A stretch of 64,000 nt of DNA from Ferruginibacter sp. (GTDB lineage: Bacteria; Bacteroidota; Bacteroidia; Chitinophagales; Chitinophagaceae). The notes under the pieces were generated by a model. The model was not told where the DNA came from, did no database searches, and saw only the letters and a program-made list of their open reading frames with translations. The translations under genes were made by a program, and so were the position numbers. Position 1 is the first letter of the stretch. Each line of letters opens with the position of its first letter. Of this stretch, positions 1-9,979 are shown piece by piece. Location: positions 236,505 to 300,504 of the forward strand of contig JAURKC010000004.1 in NCBI GenBank assembly GCA_030831945.1. The letters run 5' to 3'.

Positions 1-369
1 TTTCCAGGATATGTACAAGCGGGATTTCCATCACCTGCAGCCGATTACCTAGAAGAGATTATCGACCTCGAGCATCTTTTAAGACCCAATCCCTTATCCA
101 CCTTCATCGTACGCAATATTGGTGATTCGATGATCGATGCCCATATACCTCCCAATTCGCTACTAATCGTTGATAAGTCGGTAGTGCCTTCCAATAATAA
201 AATAGTAGTAGCGGTAGTCAATGGTGAGTTTTTGCTTAAATATTTTATCAAAAACAGTAGCGGAATACGTTTATTGCCAGCCAATAAAAAATATCCACCC
301 ATCCCCATTACCGAGGGAATGGATTTCAGTATTTGGGGAACCGTAACCAAAATTATTCTTAGCGTATAA
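1..369 (+). CDS. umuD: LexA/UmuD-like S24 peptidase, 5'-truncated by window edge
   Basis: Frame 1 is open from base 1 (FPGYVQAGFPSPAADYLEE...VRNIGDSMIDAHIPPNSLLIVDKS...) to TAA at 367-369. GDSM and the downstream Lys region are typical of S24 peptidases. Immediately upstream of umuC. Confidence 0.88.
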   Translation, partial: FPGYVQAGFPSPAADYLEEIIDLEHLLRPNPLSTFIVRNIGDSMIDAHIPPNSLLIVDKSVVPSNNKIVVAVVNGEFLLKYFIKNSSGIRLLPANKKYPPIPITEGMDFSIWGTVTKIILSV

Positions 370-372
370 GCG

Positions 373-1689
373 ATGATTGCACTGGTAGATTGTAATAATT
401 TTTATGTTTCCTGCGAGCGACTTTTTAATCCAATGCTAGAGGGTAAACCTGTTATCGTACTGTCTAATAATGACGGTTGTGCGGTGGCCAGAAGTGAGGA
501 AGCAAAAGCGATTGGTATTAAAATGGGTACTCCATTATTTATGATCGAAGCCTTAGTTAAACAGCACAAGGTGGCCGTTTTTAGTTCCAACTATACGCTT
601 TATGGCGATTTGAGTAGCCGCGTAATGGCTACACTAACCAAATTTTCTCCGCAATTAGAAGTATACTCCATTGATGAAGCTTTTTTGGACATGACTGATA
701 TGAAGATGATGGACCTTTTAAAAATAGGTATCAACATTCGTGAAAAAGTAAAGCAAGATATTGGTATTCCCGTATGCGTTGGAATTGCACCTACTAAGAC
801 ATTAGCGAAAATGGCGAATCGCTATGCAAAAAAAAAGTTGCGTAATATCGGTGTTTACTACGCGTGCAACGATTCAATGATAGATGAAATGCTTCGCTAT
901 ACCGAAGTAGCAGATATCTGGGGAGTGGGCAGAAAATACGCCTCCTTCCTGAATAGCAACGGATTTAAAACAGCCTATGATCTGAAGCAAGCTCCTGATG
1001 AATGGATAAGAAAAAATATGACAGTGCAGGGAGAGCGACTATTAAACGAGTTAAGAGGCATTCCATCGAAAGAATGGGAGTTTGATCCAAAAAGAAAAAA
1101 AAATATTTGTACCTCCAGATCATTTGGGAAATTACTCACCGATAAACCTACCATTCTAGAAGCAGTCAGTAACCATACTGCCTCCTGTGCCCTAAAATTG
1201 CGTAAGGAGAAAAGTTGTGCCAGCGCTATCCTTGTATTCATCCATACTAACCCACATAAAGCAACTGAACCTCAGTATAGCCGAAGCGTTACAGTTCAAC
1301 TAGAAGCCTCTACCAATGATACTTCCATACTGATCAAGCATGCGTCAATGGGACTAGATATTATTTTTAAAACAGGTTATCGATATATGAAATGCGGCGT
1401 AATTGTATTAGATATAGTTCCCGATAATGAGGTACAGCTCAGTCTTTTTATGGGTGCCACAGATGGCAGAAAAAAAAAGATATTACAAGCACTGGATCAG
1501 GTAAATAAAAGTTTTGGAAAAGATACACTACGTTTTGCTGTACAGGGATACCAAAAAGAATACCGATTAAAATCAGCACATTTATCCAAACGTTATACTA
1601 CTGACATTAATGAAGTATTGGAAATTGGCAAGGTGGACAATGAGGTGAATGGGCAATGGGCAATGGTGAATGGGCAATATTTTAAATAA
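373..1689 (+). CDS. umuC: Y-family DNA polymerase V catalytic subunit UmuC
   Basis: 438 aa; [20 protein letters not shown]..., [26 protein letters not shown] motifs. Confidence 0.95.
   Translation: MIALVDCNNFYVSCERLFNPMLEGKPVIVLSNNDGCAVARSEEAKAIGIKMGTPLFMIEALVKQHKVAVFSSNYTLYGDLSSRVMATLTKFSPQLEVYSIDEAFLDMTDMKMMDLLKIGINIREKVKQDIGIPVCVGIAPTKTLAKMANRYAKKKLRNIGVYYACNDSMIDEMLRYTEVADIWGVGRKYASFLNSNGFKTAYDLKQAPDEWIRKNMTVQGERLLNELRGIPSKEWEFDPKRKKNICTSRSFGKLLTDKPTILEAVSNHTASCALKLRKEKSCASAILVFIHTNPHKATEPQYSRSVTVQLEASTNDTSILIKHASMGLDIIFKTGYRYMKCGVIVLDIVPDNEVQLSLFMGATDGRKKKILQALDQVNKSFGKDTLRFAVQGYQKEYRLKSAHLSKRYTTDINEVLEIGKVDNEVNGQWAMVNGQYFK
1644..1678. repeat. Heptamer repeat array (reverse-complement orientation of CCATTCA/CCATTGC), inside the 3' end of umuC
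   Basis: ggtgaatgggcaatgggcaatggtgaatgggcaat; its reverse complement reads as CCATTCA-CCATTGC-CCATTGC-CCATTCA. Confidence 0.8.
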
Positions 1690-1740
1690 ATATCATAGAC
1701 AAAATTCAATGAAAAAATTTAACTTTATAAACTAAAAATT

Positions 1741-1788
1741 TCACCATTCACCATTGCCCATTCACCATTCACCATTCACCATTCACCA
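1741..1788. repeat. Heptamer repeat array CCATTCA/CCATTGC, directly before the SRAP gene start
   Basis: tcaccattcaccattgcccattcaccattcaccattcaccattcacc = CCATTCA CCATTGC CCATTCA x4; inverted relative to the array at 1644-1678. Confidence 0.85.
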
Positions 1789-1790
1789 AA

Positions 1791-2570
1791 ATGTGTTACG
1801 ACATTTCATTAATCACTCCACTTACTGCAGTAGCTGCTAATTTTCCAGGAATAATAATGGATGAAGAGATTTCGATGGACACAGAAAAAAGTATTCATCT
1901 CATAGGGCATAGTTATGGTGAGCATCCCATTATATTTAAAAATCGAGAAGATCTGCAATTGCACTGCCGATTAATGGAGTGGGGATGTATTCCATTTTAC
2001 ATAAAAGACGAAGGAAGTTTTTTAAAGCAGCGTGCCTTTATGCTCAATGCCAGAAGTGAACGAATATTGGAAGACAAAAATAGCTATTGGCATAAAATTC
2101 GTAATCGGCGTTGCCTAGTGCCCATTGATGGATTTTACGAGCATCGAAAGGTGCAAGGATTTAAAAATAAAATCCCTTATTATATTACGGTTAAAAAACA
2201 ACCCCTCTTTTTTTTACCAGGACTGTATTCGGTAGTAGAATTACCAGATAAACAAACAGGAGAGCTGCTTCGTCGATTTACATTCACTATCATTACTCGT
2301 GCAGCCAATAGCCTAATGCAACAGATACACAATGATGGAGACAACAAGGGAAGAATGCCATTATTACTGCCGTTTGAAAAGGCGAAAAAATGGATGGAGG
2401 AAGAATTAACACCAGAAGCGTATCAGGAAATAATAAACTTTGAAATGAATCAGGATGAACTCAATTACAATACTGTGTTCAGCATTAGAACCAATAAACT
2501 TAGGCCTGATGGAAAGCGAAAAAACGAGCCTTTTCAATGGGAAGGCGTAGAAAAATTTCCACTCAATTAA
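1791..2570 (+). CDS. SRAP domain (HMCES/YedK-like) abasic-site processing protein
   Basis: Begins MCYDIS (catalytic Cys2); MLNARSE, PIDGFYEH and IHNDGDNKGRMP motifs of the SRAP family. Confidence 0.92.
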   Translation: MCYDISLITPLTAVAANFPGIIMDEEISMDTEKSIHLIGHSYGEHPIIFKNREDLQLHCRLMEWGCIPFYIKDEGSFLKQRAFMLNARSERILEDKNSYWHKIRNRRCLVPIDGFYEHRKVQGFKNKIPYYITVKKQPLFFLPGLYSVVELPDKQTGELLRRFTFTIITRAANSLMQQIHNDGDNKGRMPLLLPFEKAKKWMEEELTPEAYQEIINFEMNQDELNYNTVFSIRTNKLRPDGKRKNEPFQWEGVEKFPLN

Positions 2571-2749
2571 TAAAATCAAGTGCGTAAGTAATTTGCAAAA
2601 AATGTAATACAGGATTTATTATTGAAATTATTTAAATAACCATTTCAATCAAATGCTGAAATAATTCAATAGGTTATTTGGCTTTTTTTAAAAAAGGGTG
2701 TAAGTTTAATAAATAAGAAAAAATTTATCAAATACCCCTCTCAAATAAT

Positions 2750-3640
2750 ATGAAAAATAATTTATCTAGACGTCACTTTATTCAAAATGGAATTGGTGCA
2801 AGTCTTGCACTTACTTCAATAGGAAATTTGCCCGACTTTTCGTCCATAAAACCCAAAGGCATGAGACTAGGATTAGTTACTTATCAATGGGGGAGAGATT
2901 GGGACTTACCTACATTGATTGCTAATTGCGAAGCAACAGGATATCACGGAGTTGAATTAAGAGTGCAACATGCACATAAAGTAGAAAGCAATTTGACGGC
3001 CATTCAAAGAAAAGAAGTTAAAAAAAGATTCAATGATAGTAGTGTTCAATGTATCGGTTACGGATCTAATTTTGAATATCATAGTCCCGACCCAGTAATA
3101 CTCAAGAAAAATATTGATCAAACAAAAGAATACATAAAACTATGTAAGGATATTGGTGCAACGGGTATTAAGATAAAACCAAATTATCTTCCCCCAGAAG
3201 TATCCAAAGAAAAAACAATTGCTCAAATTGCCCAATCCTTCAATGAGTGTGGAAAATTTGCACAAGATTATGGTCAGTTAGTCAGAGTGGAAGTCCATGG
3301 CAATCTTACCCAAGAAATTCCAAATATGAAGGCAATTTTTGATCAGGTTACAGAACCCAACGTAAAAATTTGTTGGAATTGTAATGAACAAGATTTGTTA
3401 CCACCAGGACTTGAACCCAATTTCAATAGTGTAAAGAAATGGTTTGGCGATACTGTTCACATTCGTGAGCTCAATGATGCAAGCTATCCCTATCAACAAC
3501 TTTTTGATTTGTTTACACAGAGTGGTTATAAAGAATGGATACTACTAGAAGCAAGAACCGAACCGGTAGATAGAGTAGCTGCGATGAAAGAACAATTAGA
3601 ATGGTTTAATAAAATGAAAGCCAACGCTAAAAAGAAATAA
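2750..3640 (+). CDS. Exported sugar phosphate isomerase/epimerase-like TIM-barrel protein
   Basis: Tat-like signal NLSRRHFIQNGIGASLALTS; xylose isomerase-like/AP endonuclease family 2 pattern (GYHGVELRVQ, VRVEVHGN, VHIRELND). Confidence 0.8.
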   Translation: MKNNLSRRHFIQNGIGASLALTSIGNLPDFSSIKPKGMRLGLVTYQWGRDWDLPTLIANCEATGYHGVELRVQHAHKVESNLTAIQRKEVKKRFNDSSVQCIGYGSNFEYHSPDPVILKKNIDQTKEYIKLCKDIGATGIKIKPNYLPPEVSKEKTIAQIAQSFNECGKFAQDYGQLVRVEVHGNLTQEIPNMKAIFDQVTEPNVKICWNCNEQDLLPPGLEPNFNSVKKWFGDTVHIRELNDASYPYQQLFDLFTQSGYKEWILLEARTEPVDRVAAMKEQLEWFNKMKANAKKK

Positions 3641-3699
3641 AAAGTTATACTAAATAATTTTTTATTGCTCTAAATTTCTAAAAAATTACTTTCACAATT

Positions 3700-3828
3700 T
3701 CAGCATTTTTGGTGATGAAGGTCACCAGAAGCATTTACAATTCCATTGGTAATACTTAACTGTTGCTTAATATTTTTGGTCATTTTCGCTGCATATCTTT
3801 TACCAATTCCTCCAAATCCCATTCTCAT
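3700..3828 (-). CDS. Candidate small ORF (42 aa), hypothetical
   Basis: ATG at 3828 to TGA at 3700: MRMGFGGIGKRYAAKMTKNIKQQLSITNGIVNASGDLHHQKC. Below the ORF-track cutoff; directly downstream of the thioredoxin-like gene on the same strand. Confidence 0.3.
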   Translation of the reverse strand: MRMGFGGIGKRYAAKMTKNIKQQLSITNGIVNASGDLHHQKC

Positions 3829-3859
3829 TCCCTAACTATTTTATTTTCCATCAAAGAAA

Positions 3860-4369
3860 TTATTGAGTATGATCTATCACCCCTTTAATTTCATCTACAA
3901 ACTGGCTAGTGGTAACCTTAGGATATCCTTCCCATTGTTTTAAAATCTTTCCATTCTCGGTGAGTAGTACGGTCAACGGGAAAATTCCCTGTGAATTATA
4001 CCTTTCTGCAATTCCATCATTTATTTTTTGTTGTGTAGCAGATAATTGATTTTTTTTAAGACGAGGAAAATCAATATTTACCAACACCAAACTTTTGGAG
4101 GCATAGGTCTGAAAGGTTTCATTTTCTAAAATCTCCTTGTGGAATCTTATACAGGGACCACACCAATCTGATCCAGAAAAATTCAATAAAATGTACTTAT
4201 GTTCTTTTCGTGCAATTTTTTTGGCTTCTTCTAAATTAGCATACCATTTAATTACCGAAAAGGACATACAAAAAAAAACTATTAAAAAAAGTGTTGATAA
4301 AAATTTTATGTTCATGGGTAAGTGTTTTACAGGTATCAAATATTTAAAATAATTTCCTTTTTTAATCAA
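3860..4369 (-). CDS. Thioredoxin-fold (DUF255/thioredoxin_7-like) secreted protein
   Basis: N-terminal signal segment; NFSGSDWCGPCIRFHKEI (WCGPC) motif. Confidence 0.85.
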   Translation of the reverse strand: MIKKGNYFKYLIPVKHLPMNIKFLSTLFLIVFFCMSFSVIKWYANLEEAKKIARKEHKYILLNFSGSDWCGPCIRFHKEILENETFQTYASKSLVLVNIDFPRLKKNQLSATQQKINDGIAERYNSQGIFPLTVLLTENGKILKQWEGYPKVTTSQFVDEIKGVIDHTQ

Positions 4370-4489
4370 TACTATAAGTTAAAAAGACGCTAGTTTTATT
4401 ATTTAAAGATTTAATAATTCATTGGTGACTATAAAATTACTTAATTGCTTGTTAACCTAGCGTTAAAGAGAAAAGTTAGATAAGCGCCC

Positions 4490-6976
4490 TTAAAATTTAA
4501 GTTTCAAAATTTTCCATACCTCCATCCAAAAGGTACTGACCAAAGCCACTACTACGCAAACTGACAAGTCTTTAGGGGACAGAGAAATCAATTGAAACAA
4601 GTTACTGATAGATGAGTTATTCAATATTAATAATATCAATAATAAGATAATGCCAATTATCAAGGGAACTAATTTGTTTTTATAACGAAGGGTTGTAAAC
4701 AAGGTTTGTTGAAAAGACCTATTAACGAGTGTAAGAAATATATTACTAAATAAAAGTGTCATAAAAATAATTGTCCTAACCATCGATTCATTTGCACCTT
4801 GTGACATATAATAATAACCAAGCCCTAAACAACCTACGGTAATCAGAAGGCCCTGAAAGATACTTATCGATAATTGTTTAAAAGTCAAAAAGGTAGCGCT
4901 CATTTTTCTTGGTGGACGAAGCATGGTACCTTTTTCCATGGGTTCATTTTCATACATAATAGAACAAGTAGGCCCCATGATTAGTTCCAAAAAAATAACG
5001 TGAACGGGTGAAAAAATATCTGCGAATTGCCAACCGAATAATAGGGGAAGAGTTACAATCAAAATGATAGGAATATGAATAGATACAATGTATTGAATGG
5101 CTTTTTTTAAATTGTCATATATCTTTCTACCCAAGGCAACCGCATCTGTCATATGAGATAAATCGTCATCGATTATAATGAGTGCTGCAGCTGATTTAGC
5201 AACTTCACTTCCGCGATCCCCCATGGCAATTCCAATATGAGCAGATTTTAAAGCAGGTCCATCATTGACACCATCACCAGTCATTGCTACAATCTCTCCA
5301 TTTGCTTTCAATGCTTCGATTACTTTAAGTTTAGCTTCTGGAAACATCCGAGAATAAATATTAACCTGATTTACTTTCTTTTGAAGGCCTTCCTTGCTAA
5401 TTGATAAAATATCTTGACCAGTAAGCACTTCATTATTATGAGCTAATTTAACTTGACGAGCAATCGCTAAAGCAGTCTCTGGATAATCTCCAGTAATCAT
5501 TTTTACTACAATACCTGCACTATTAAATGTCTGAATAGTCTGCTCAATATTGTCTTTTGGAGGATCCTGAAATGCAATTAATCCTAAAAATTCAAAAACA
5601 AAATCGTGCTGCGAGGATGGCCATGCTGATTGATTCCATAAGGATTTACCCACTCCCAAAACTCGATATCCCCATTGGGCATATTCACGAGATTGATTTT
5701 CTATTTTTTTAATATTTTCTTCCGATAAATTACTTTGATTTAAAATTGCTTCAGGAGCACCCTTTGCTGCGATGATGACAAGTTCATTGATGTCTTTAAA
5801 AATATGAGTCATCATGGGTGGTTTACCTCCAATAGGATATTCATGAACTTGCTTAAATCGATTTCTTTTATCTTCAATAGTATTACTTTGATAAAGTGAA
5901 TGAATAGCTAATTCCATTGGATCAAATGGATTCGTTTCACTACTCCACATAGCATATTCAATTAATTCATTAGGCAGAGCAGTAGGTTGTTTTACTTCTA
6001 TTGAAACATCGGTTATAAAATCGTAAAGGAATGCGATACTCATTTTATTTTGAGTCAGCGTACCTGTTTTGTCAACACAGATTACCGTGGCTGATCCCAA
6101 TGTTTCAACATATTGAGGTTGCTTTACAATTATTTTATTGCTTAATAATCGAAAAGCGCCCAATGCTTGAAAAGTACTAAAAGCAACTGGAATTTCTTCT
6201 GGAAGAATACTCATGGCTAATGTGAGTCCTTGTAAAAAGGATTGAATTAAATTACCAGATTGATAATAATTAAAACCTACTACCATTAAAAAAGCAATCG
6301 CTCCAAACCAAACCATGTTTCTAACGAATGAACGAATTTGATTTTGTAGGGGCGTTTTTACAATAATAATTTCTTTCATTGATCGGCCAATATTTCCAAA
6401 TTGGGTTTGTAATCCTACTGCAGAAACTTGTATGGTTGCACTTCCACTAGTAACAAAGGTACCTTTATAAACCATCGTTTTGTTTTCAGCTGTTTTATTA
6501 ACAACAAAAGATTCACCTGTTAAAATAGATTCATTGAGAGAAAAATCGTTTGCGGCTATAATAATTCCATCGGCTGCTACTACATCACCTTCTTCTAATA
6601 GTAACATATCCTTTACAACGATCTGCTCTGTGGCGATCAATATACTTAGTCCATTGCGTTTTACTTTGGCAGATGGAGCTGATAGTTTTTTTAAAGCTAA
6701 AACAGCATGCTTACTTCTGAACTCTTGAAAAATCGAAATGCCTGCTACAATAAAGATTGCCACTAACATGATGATTCCTTCCTTAAATTGTCCAACAGCA
6801 AAATAGATGATACCGGCTGCTAAAAGGAGTATGAACATCGGTTCTAAAACTACTTCCTTTAGTACATTTAATAGTACACGATCTTCCTGCAACGCAAGAC
6901 TATTAGTCCCAAAATTTTCCCTAGAAATAATCACCTCTTCATCAGTCAATCCCATCAAAGCATTTTCATTATCCAT
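4490..6976 (-). CDS. Cation-translocating P-type ATPase (P2-like)
   Basis: 828 aa; DKTGTLT phosphorylation motif, TGES, MTGDGVNDGPALKSAHIGIAMG. Confidence 0.93.
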   Translation of the reverse strand: MDNENALMGLTDEEVIISRENFGTNSLALQEDRVLLNVLKEVVLEPMFILLLAAGIIYFAVGQFKEGIIMLVAIFIVAGISIFQEFRSKHAVLALKKLSAPSAKVKRNGLSILIATEQIVVKDMLLLEEGDVVAADGIIIAANDFSLNESILTGESFVVNKTAENKTMVYKGTFVTSGSATIQVSAVGLQTQFGNIGRSMKEIIIVKTPLQNQIRSFVRNMVWFGAIAFLMVVGFNYYQSGNLIQSFLQGLTLAMSILPEEIPVAFSTFQALGAFRLLSNKIIVKQPQYVETLGSATVICVDKTGTLTQNKMSIAFLYDFITDVSIEVKQPTALPNELIEYAMWSSETNPFDPMELAIHSLYQSNTIEDKRNRFKQVHEYPIGGKPPMMTHIFKDINELVIIAAKGAPEAILNQSNLSEENIKKIENQSREYAQWGYRVLGVGKSLWNQSAWPSSQHDFVFEFLGLIAFQDPPKDNIEQTIQTFNSAGIVVKMITGDYPETALAIARQVKLAHNNEVLTGQDILSISKEGLQKKVNQVNIYSRMFPEAKLKVIEALKANGEIVAMTGDGVNDGPALKSAHIGIAMGDRGSEVAKSAAALIIIDDDLSHMTDAVALGRKIYDNLKKAIQYIVSIHIPIILIVTLPLLFGWQFADIFSPVHVIFLELIMGPTCSIMYENEPMEKGTMLRPPRKMSATFLTFKQLSISIFQGLLITVGCLGLGYYYMSQGANESMVRTIIFMTLLFSNIFLTLVNRSFQQTLFTTLRYKNKLVPLIIGIILLLILLILNNSSISNLFQLISLSPKDLSVCVVVALVSTFWMEVWKILKLKF

Positions 6977-7307
6977 ATCACTAATTTTAAATTGATTAAA
7001 TCATTTGAAGTAATAGTAGGATATTAAACCTGTTATATTTTGAAAGTAAAATAATTATACAAAAAGAACAGATTAAGTAAGGTAAAACAAATGTATTAGA
7101 ATTCTAAATTAATGGATAGTCCTACCAATTTACATTCCAATAATTTGGTAGGTACTTTTAGTGAAATAGGTATTATGGTTAGCATCAATAATGAAACAGG
7201 GTAATCGTCAGTAAAAAGTGATTTCAAATAACCAATACCAACACTTCATTTCATTTGCTAAGTTGTCAGCAGCTTGGATTGATATAATTATTTAGTAAAC
7301 CTTTTGT

Positions 7308-7315
7308 TATCTTTG
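7308..7315 (+). promoter_or_regulatory. Bacteroidota-type -7 element (TANNTTTG) for rnpB
   Basis: TATCTTTG five bases before the RNase P RNA start; matches the known Bacteroidota -7 consensus. No convincing -33 box seen. Confidence 0.55.
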
Positions 7316-7320
7316 TTATT

Positions 7321-7709
7321 CTATCAGCCAGGTCATCGTTCTCCGTTTATTCGGAGGAAGGAAAGTCCGGACAGCAAAGGGCAACACACCGGTTAATCGC
7401 CGGGACCCGTATTAAGCGGGAACAGAAAGTGCCACAGAAAATAACCGTCTAGCTTTCATTAGTTGGATAAGGGTGAAAACGTGAGGTAAGAGCTCACGAT
7501 TATTACGGGTAACCGTATTAGTGGGTAAACCTTGTGTGCTGTAATGCCATGTACACCAATGCCATAGAGCGGCTCGCTCAATGTTTTAGGTTAATTCCTT
7601 AACAGCGTTGGAGGGTAGGCAGCAAGATCATAACAGTAATGTTATGGCAAGATAAATGATGGCCATTCCAGTTTACTGGAACTACAGAATCCGGCTTATC
7701 GGCTGATAG
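7321..7709 (+). ncRNA. rnpB: RNase P RNA (bacterial)
   Basis: Conserved ...GGAGGAAGGAAAGTCCGGACAGCAAAGGGCAACACACCGG..., internal GGGTGAAAACGTGAGGTAAGAGCTCACG, and 3' ACAGAATCCGGCTTATCGGCTGATAG. The terminal CTATCAGCC/GGCTGATAG pair closes the molecule. Confidence 0.95.
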
Positions 7710-7737
7710 TTTTTTTCTTCTTTTCTTTGCGTTGACG

Positions 7738-9111
7738 CTAAGAAACACTTGCTGAGCTGTCTATTTCATTCTTCCATTTACCCTTTTTGAAAAAGATAAA
7801 AGAAGCTAAAAATACAAAGATCCAATAAATGATTTCATTACCCCAAGCAACTTCAAGGGATATGTAATTGACTTTCATAAATATCCAAGTGTAACACATG
7901 TAAAATACGATAGCAATAATTTCAATGAGTAGGTTCACCGTTGTCTTTCCAGTTCCGGTAACCCCGTTGAGCCAAATATTGGCAATACTCATCACCATCA
8001 AACCTATTGAAACTACTCTTAGCACTGGAATTCCATCGGTCATAAATTGATTATTCTGACCAAATAAAGTGAAGAATTGCTCAGGAAAAATATTGACTAT
8101 TAAACACATCATTGAGCAACATAAAAAACTTAGGATCATAATTCGACTAATCACTACTACTACTAAATCATTTCGCTGTTGTCCAATGATATTACTTACC
8201 ATCGTATTAGAAGTAGCAGCAAATGCCCATACAAATACGCCTACTAATCCAAATACATTGCGCATAGTATTACTGATTGCTTTAGCTTCAGTACCCTTAT
8301 CTTCTAAAAAAATAAAAAATACCAACCAAGTCCCCACGCTAATAACAAACTGAACGATAAGCGGAGCGGCTACTTTTACGATTTCTTTAGTTTTGGTTTT
8401 ATCGAAACTATATTGCTTAAATAGTGAATATTCTTTGCGTAAACCAGTTTTATATAAAACCAATAATACTACTAGAAAACCTATCAATTCAGCAATAACA
8501 GATGCTAGTGCAGCACCATTAAATCCCATTGCAGGAAATCCTGCATGACCAAAAATTAACAAGTAATCCAATAAGATATTTAACAGCGCCTCTGAAATAA
8601 ATCCGATGATGAGGTATCTGCTATTGAGAGAAGCCACCATAAAAGCATTCCCCATTTGAAATAAATAAAGAAAGGGGAGACCAAGAATCCTGATTTTTAA
8701 AAAACTCATTTCTACCGGAAAAGCTTCAGGAGCTAAGGTCTTTTGGAGAATGTAAGGAGCAATAAACCAAGTCAACAAAATACCAACTGCTGCAAATTGT
8801 AAGCTGATTCTAATTCCCTGTGCCAAAATAATTTTAAAAGCCCCCGAATCGCCACTACCGGCATATTTAGAAAAAACAGACTGCATAGCATTATTAAGCC
8901 CATGTCCAACTACTGCAAAAATTAAATAATAAACGCCAGTAATTCCTGCATTCCCTAAAGATTCAGTACTCAAATTGCCTAAAAATATACTATTGGTAAG
9001 CATATTAATTTGAGGAATTAGCAATGCTAAAGTGATTGGAACTGCAATAGATAGTATTTGTTGATAGCTAACGGTTACTTTTAAATCTTTTATTGTGCTT
9101 ACGCTTTCCAT
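7738..9111 (-). CDS. MATE family efflux transporter
   Basis: 457 aa polytopic membrane protein with MATE-like repeats (ISVGTWLVFFIFLE, NMWLNGVTGTGKT-type C-half). Confidence 0.88.
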   Translation of the reverse strand: MESVSTIKDLKVTVSYQQILSIAVPITLALLIPQINMLTNSIFLGNLSTESLGNAGITGVYYLIFAVVGHGLNNAMQSVFSKYAGSGDSGAFKIILAQGIRISLQFAAVGILLTWFIAPYILQKTLAPEAFPVEMSFLKIRILGLPFLYLFQMGNAFMVASLNSRYLIIGFISEALLNILLDYLLIFGHAGFPAMGFNGAALASVIAELIGFLVVLLVLYKTGLRKEYSLFKQYSFDKTKTKEIVKVAAPLIVQFVISVGTWLVFFIFLEDKGTEAKAISNTMRNVFGLVGVFVWAFAATSNTMVSNIIGQQRNDLVVVVISRIMILSFLCCSMMCLIVNIFPEQFFTLFGQNNQFMTDGIPVLRVVSIGLMVMSIANIWLNGVTGTGKTTVNLLIEIIAIVFYMCYTWIFMKVNYISLEVAWGNEIIYWIFVFLASFIFFKKGKWKNEIDSSASVS

Positions 9112-9154
9112 ATATCAGTAAAATTATCTTATTTTGCTATATTAAATTTAACTT

Positions 9155-9979
9155 TTGAATCCATTATTTAAAATTCAGCCAACAAGTATTGATTGTACTA
9201 ATGCTAAACTCTGCTTAGAAATTAGTTCACAGGGTTTTAGTTATGTCATAACCGATAATCAAACGGCAATGGCTTTATCCATTTATAATTTCAACGACAG
9301 ACCAACCGACGAACAAGCGGCTGAACAAATCGAAGAGATCATCAGCGAACAGCCTCTTTTACAAGATAATTTTGAGTCTACACATATTGTCTATAATTAT
9401 CCATCTTCAGTTTTACTTCCGCAAGAACTTTTTTATAATGCCGATCATAAAGCAATGCTTGAATTAGTATATGGAAATTGCAATCATCAAACTATAAAGT
9501 CTGATTTTATGCAAGCTGATGCTATTCATAATATTTATTGTATACCAGATATAATTGATCAATTAATTACTCGTCATTTTACTAATGCTAAACATACCCA
9601 TATCTTTTCTTTATTACCTAACTTGATTGCAGGATCAGAAAATTATTTGTACTGTATTTTTAGTCCTGGTGTAATGAAAACTATATTGAAAAAAGAGGGA
9701 AAACTTCAGGCTACTCAACTATTTGCCTTTAAAACTCCTGAAGATGCTGCTTATCATTTATTAAATCTTTGTCAAACCTTTGAAATAAACGTCAATAATT
9801 GTGAACTACTATTGAGTGGAATGGTCACTGAAAATTCTGCTTTATATAAAGAATTATACAAATATTTCATTCAAATACGTTTAGAAGCTTTATCTAATCA
9901 ATTTCAATACCCCCAAGAAATTAATAACTATCCTAGTCATTATTTTAGTCATTTATTCTCAGTAGCAGCATGCGTATAA
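9155..9979 (+). CDS. DUF3822 family protein
   Basis: 274 aa; actin-like-fold, Bacteroidota-specific family typically upstream of rsmD; overlaps the rsmD start. Confidence 0.75.
   Translation: MNPLFKIQPTSIDCTNAKLCLEISSQGFSYVITDNQTAMALSIYNFNDRPTDEQAAEQIEEIISEQPLLQDNFESTHIVYNYPSSVLLPQELFYNADHKAMLELVYGNCNHQTIKSDFMQADAIHNIYCIPDIIDQLITRHFTNAKHTHIFSLLPNLIAGSENYLYCIFSPGVMKTILKKEGKLQATQLFAFKTPEDAAYHLLNLCQTFEINVNNCELLLSGMVTENSALYKELYKYFIQIRLEALSNQFQYPQEINNYPSHYFSHLFSVAACV

Noticed and set aside
45-350. Minus-strand ORF opposite umuD
   Set aside because: Antisense to a well-supported S24 peptidase frame; no family resemblance.
1644-1788. Possible CRISPR array from repeated CCATTCA/CCATTGC units
   Set aside because: Units are 7 bp with no unique spacers, and no cas genes are nearby. 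It is a simple heptamer repeat.
2625-2690. Stem AAATAACC...GGTTATTT followed by T-tract after the SRAP gene
   Set aside because: Imperfect, long loop, AT-rich; could be a terminator, but support is insufficient to list as a feature.
6480-6995. Plus-strand ORFs opposite the P-type ATPase N-terminus
   Set aside because: Antisense to conserved ATPase sequence; no independent support.
7121-7152. Hairpin CCTACCAA...TTGGTAGG between the ATPase gene and rnpB
   Set aside because: Only 8 bp, long loop, no poly-T and no repeat elsewhere in the window; too weak to call.
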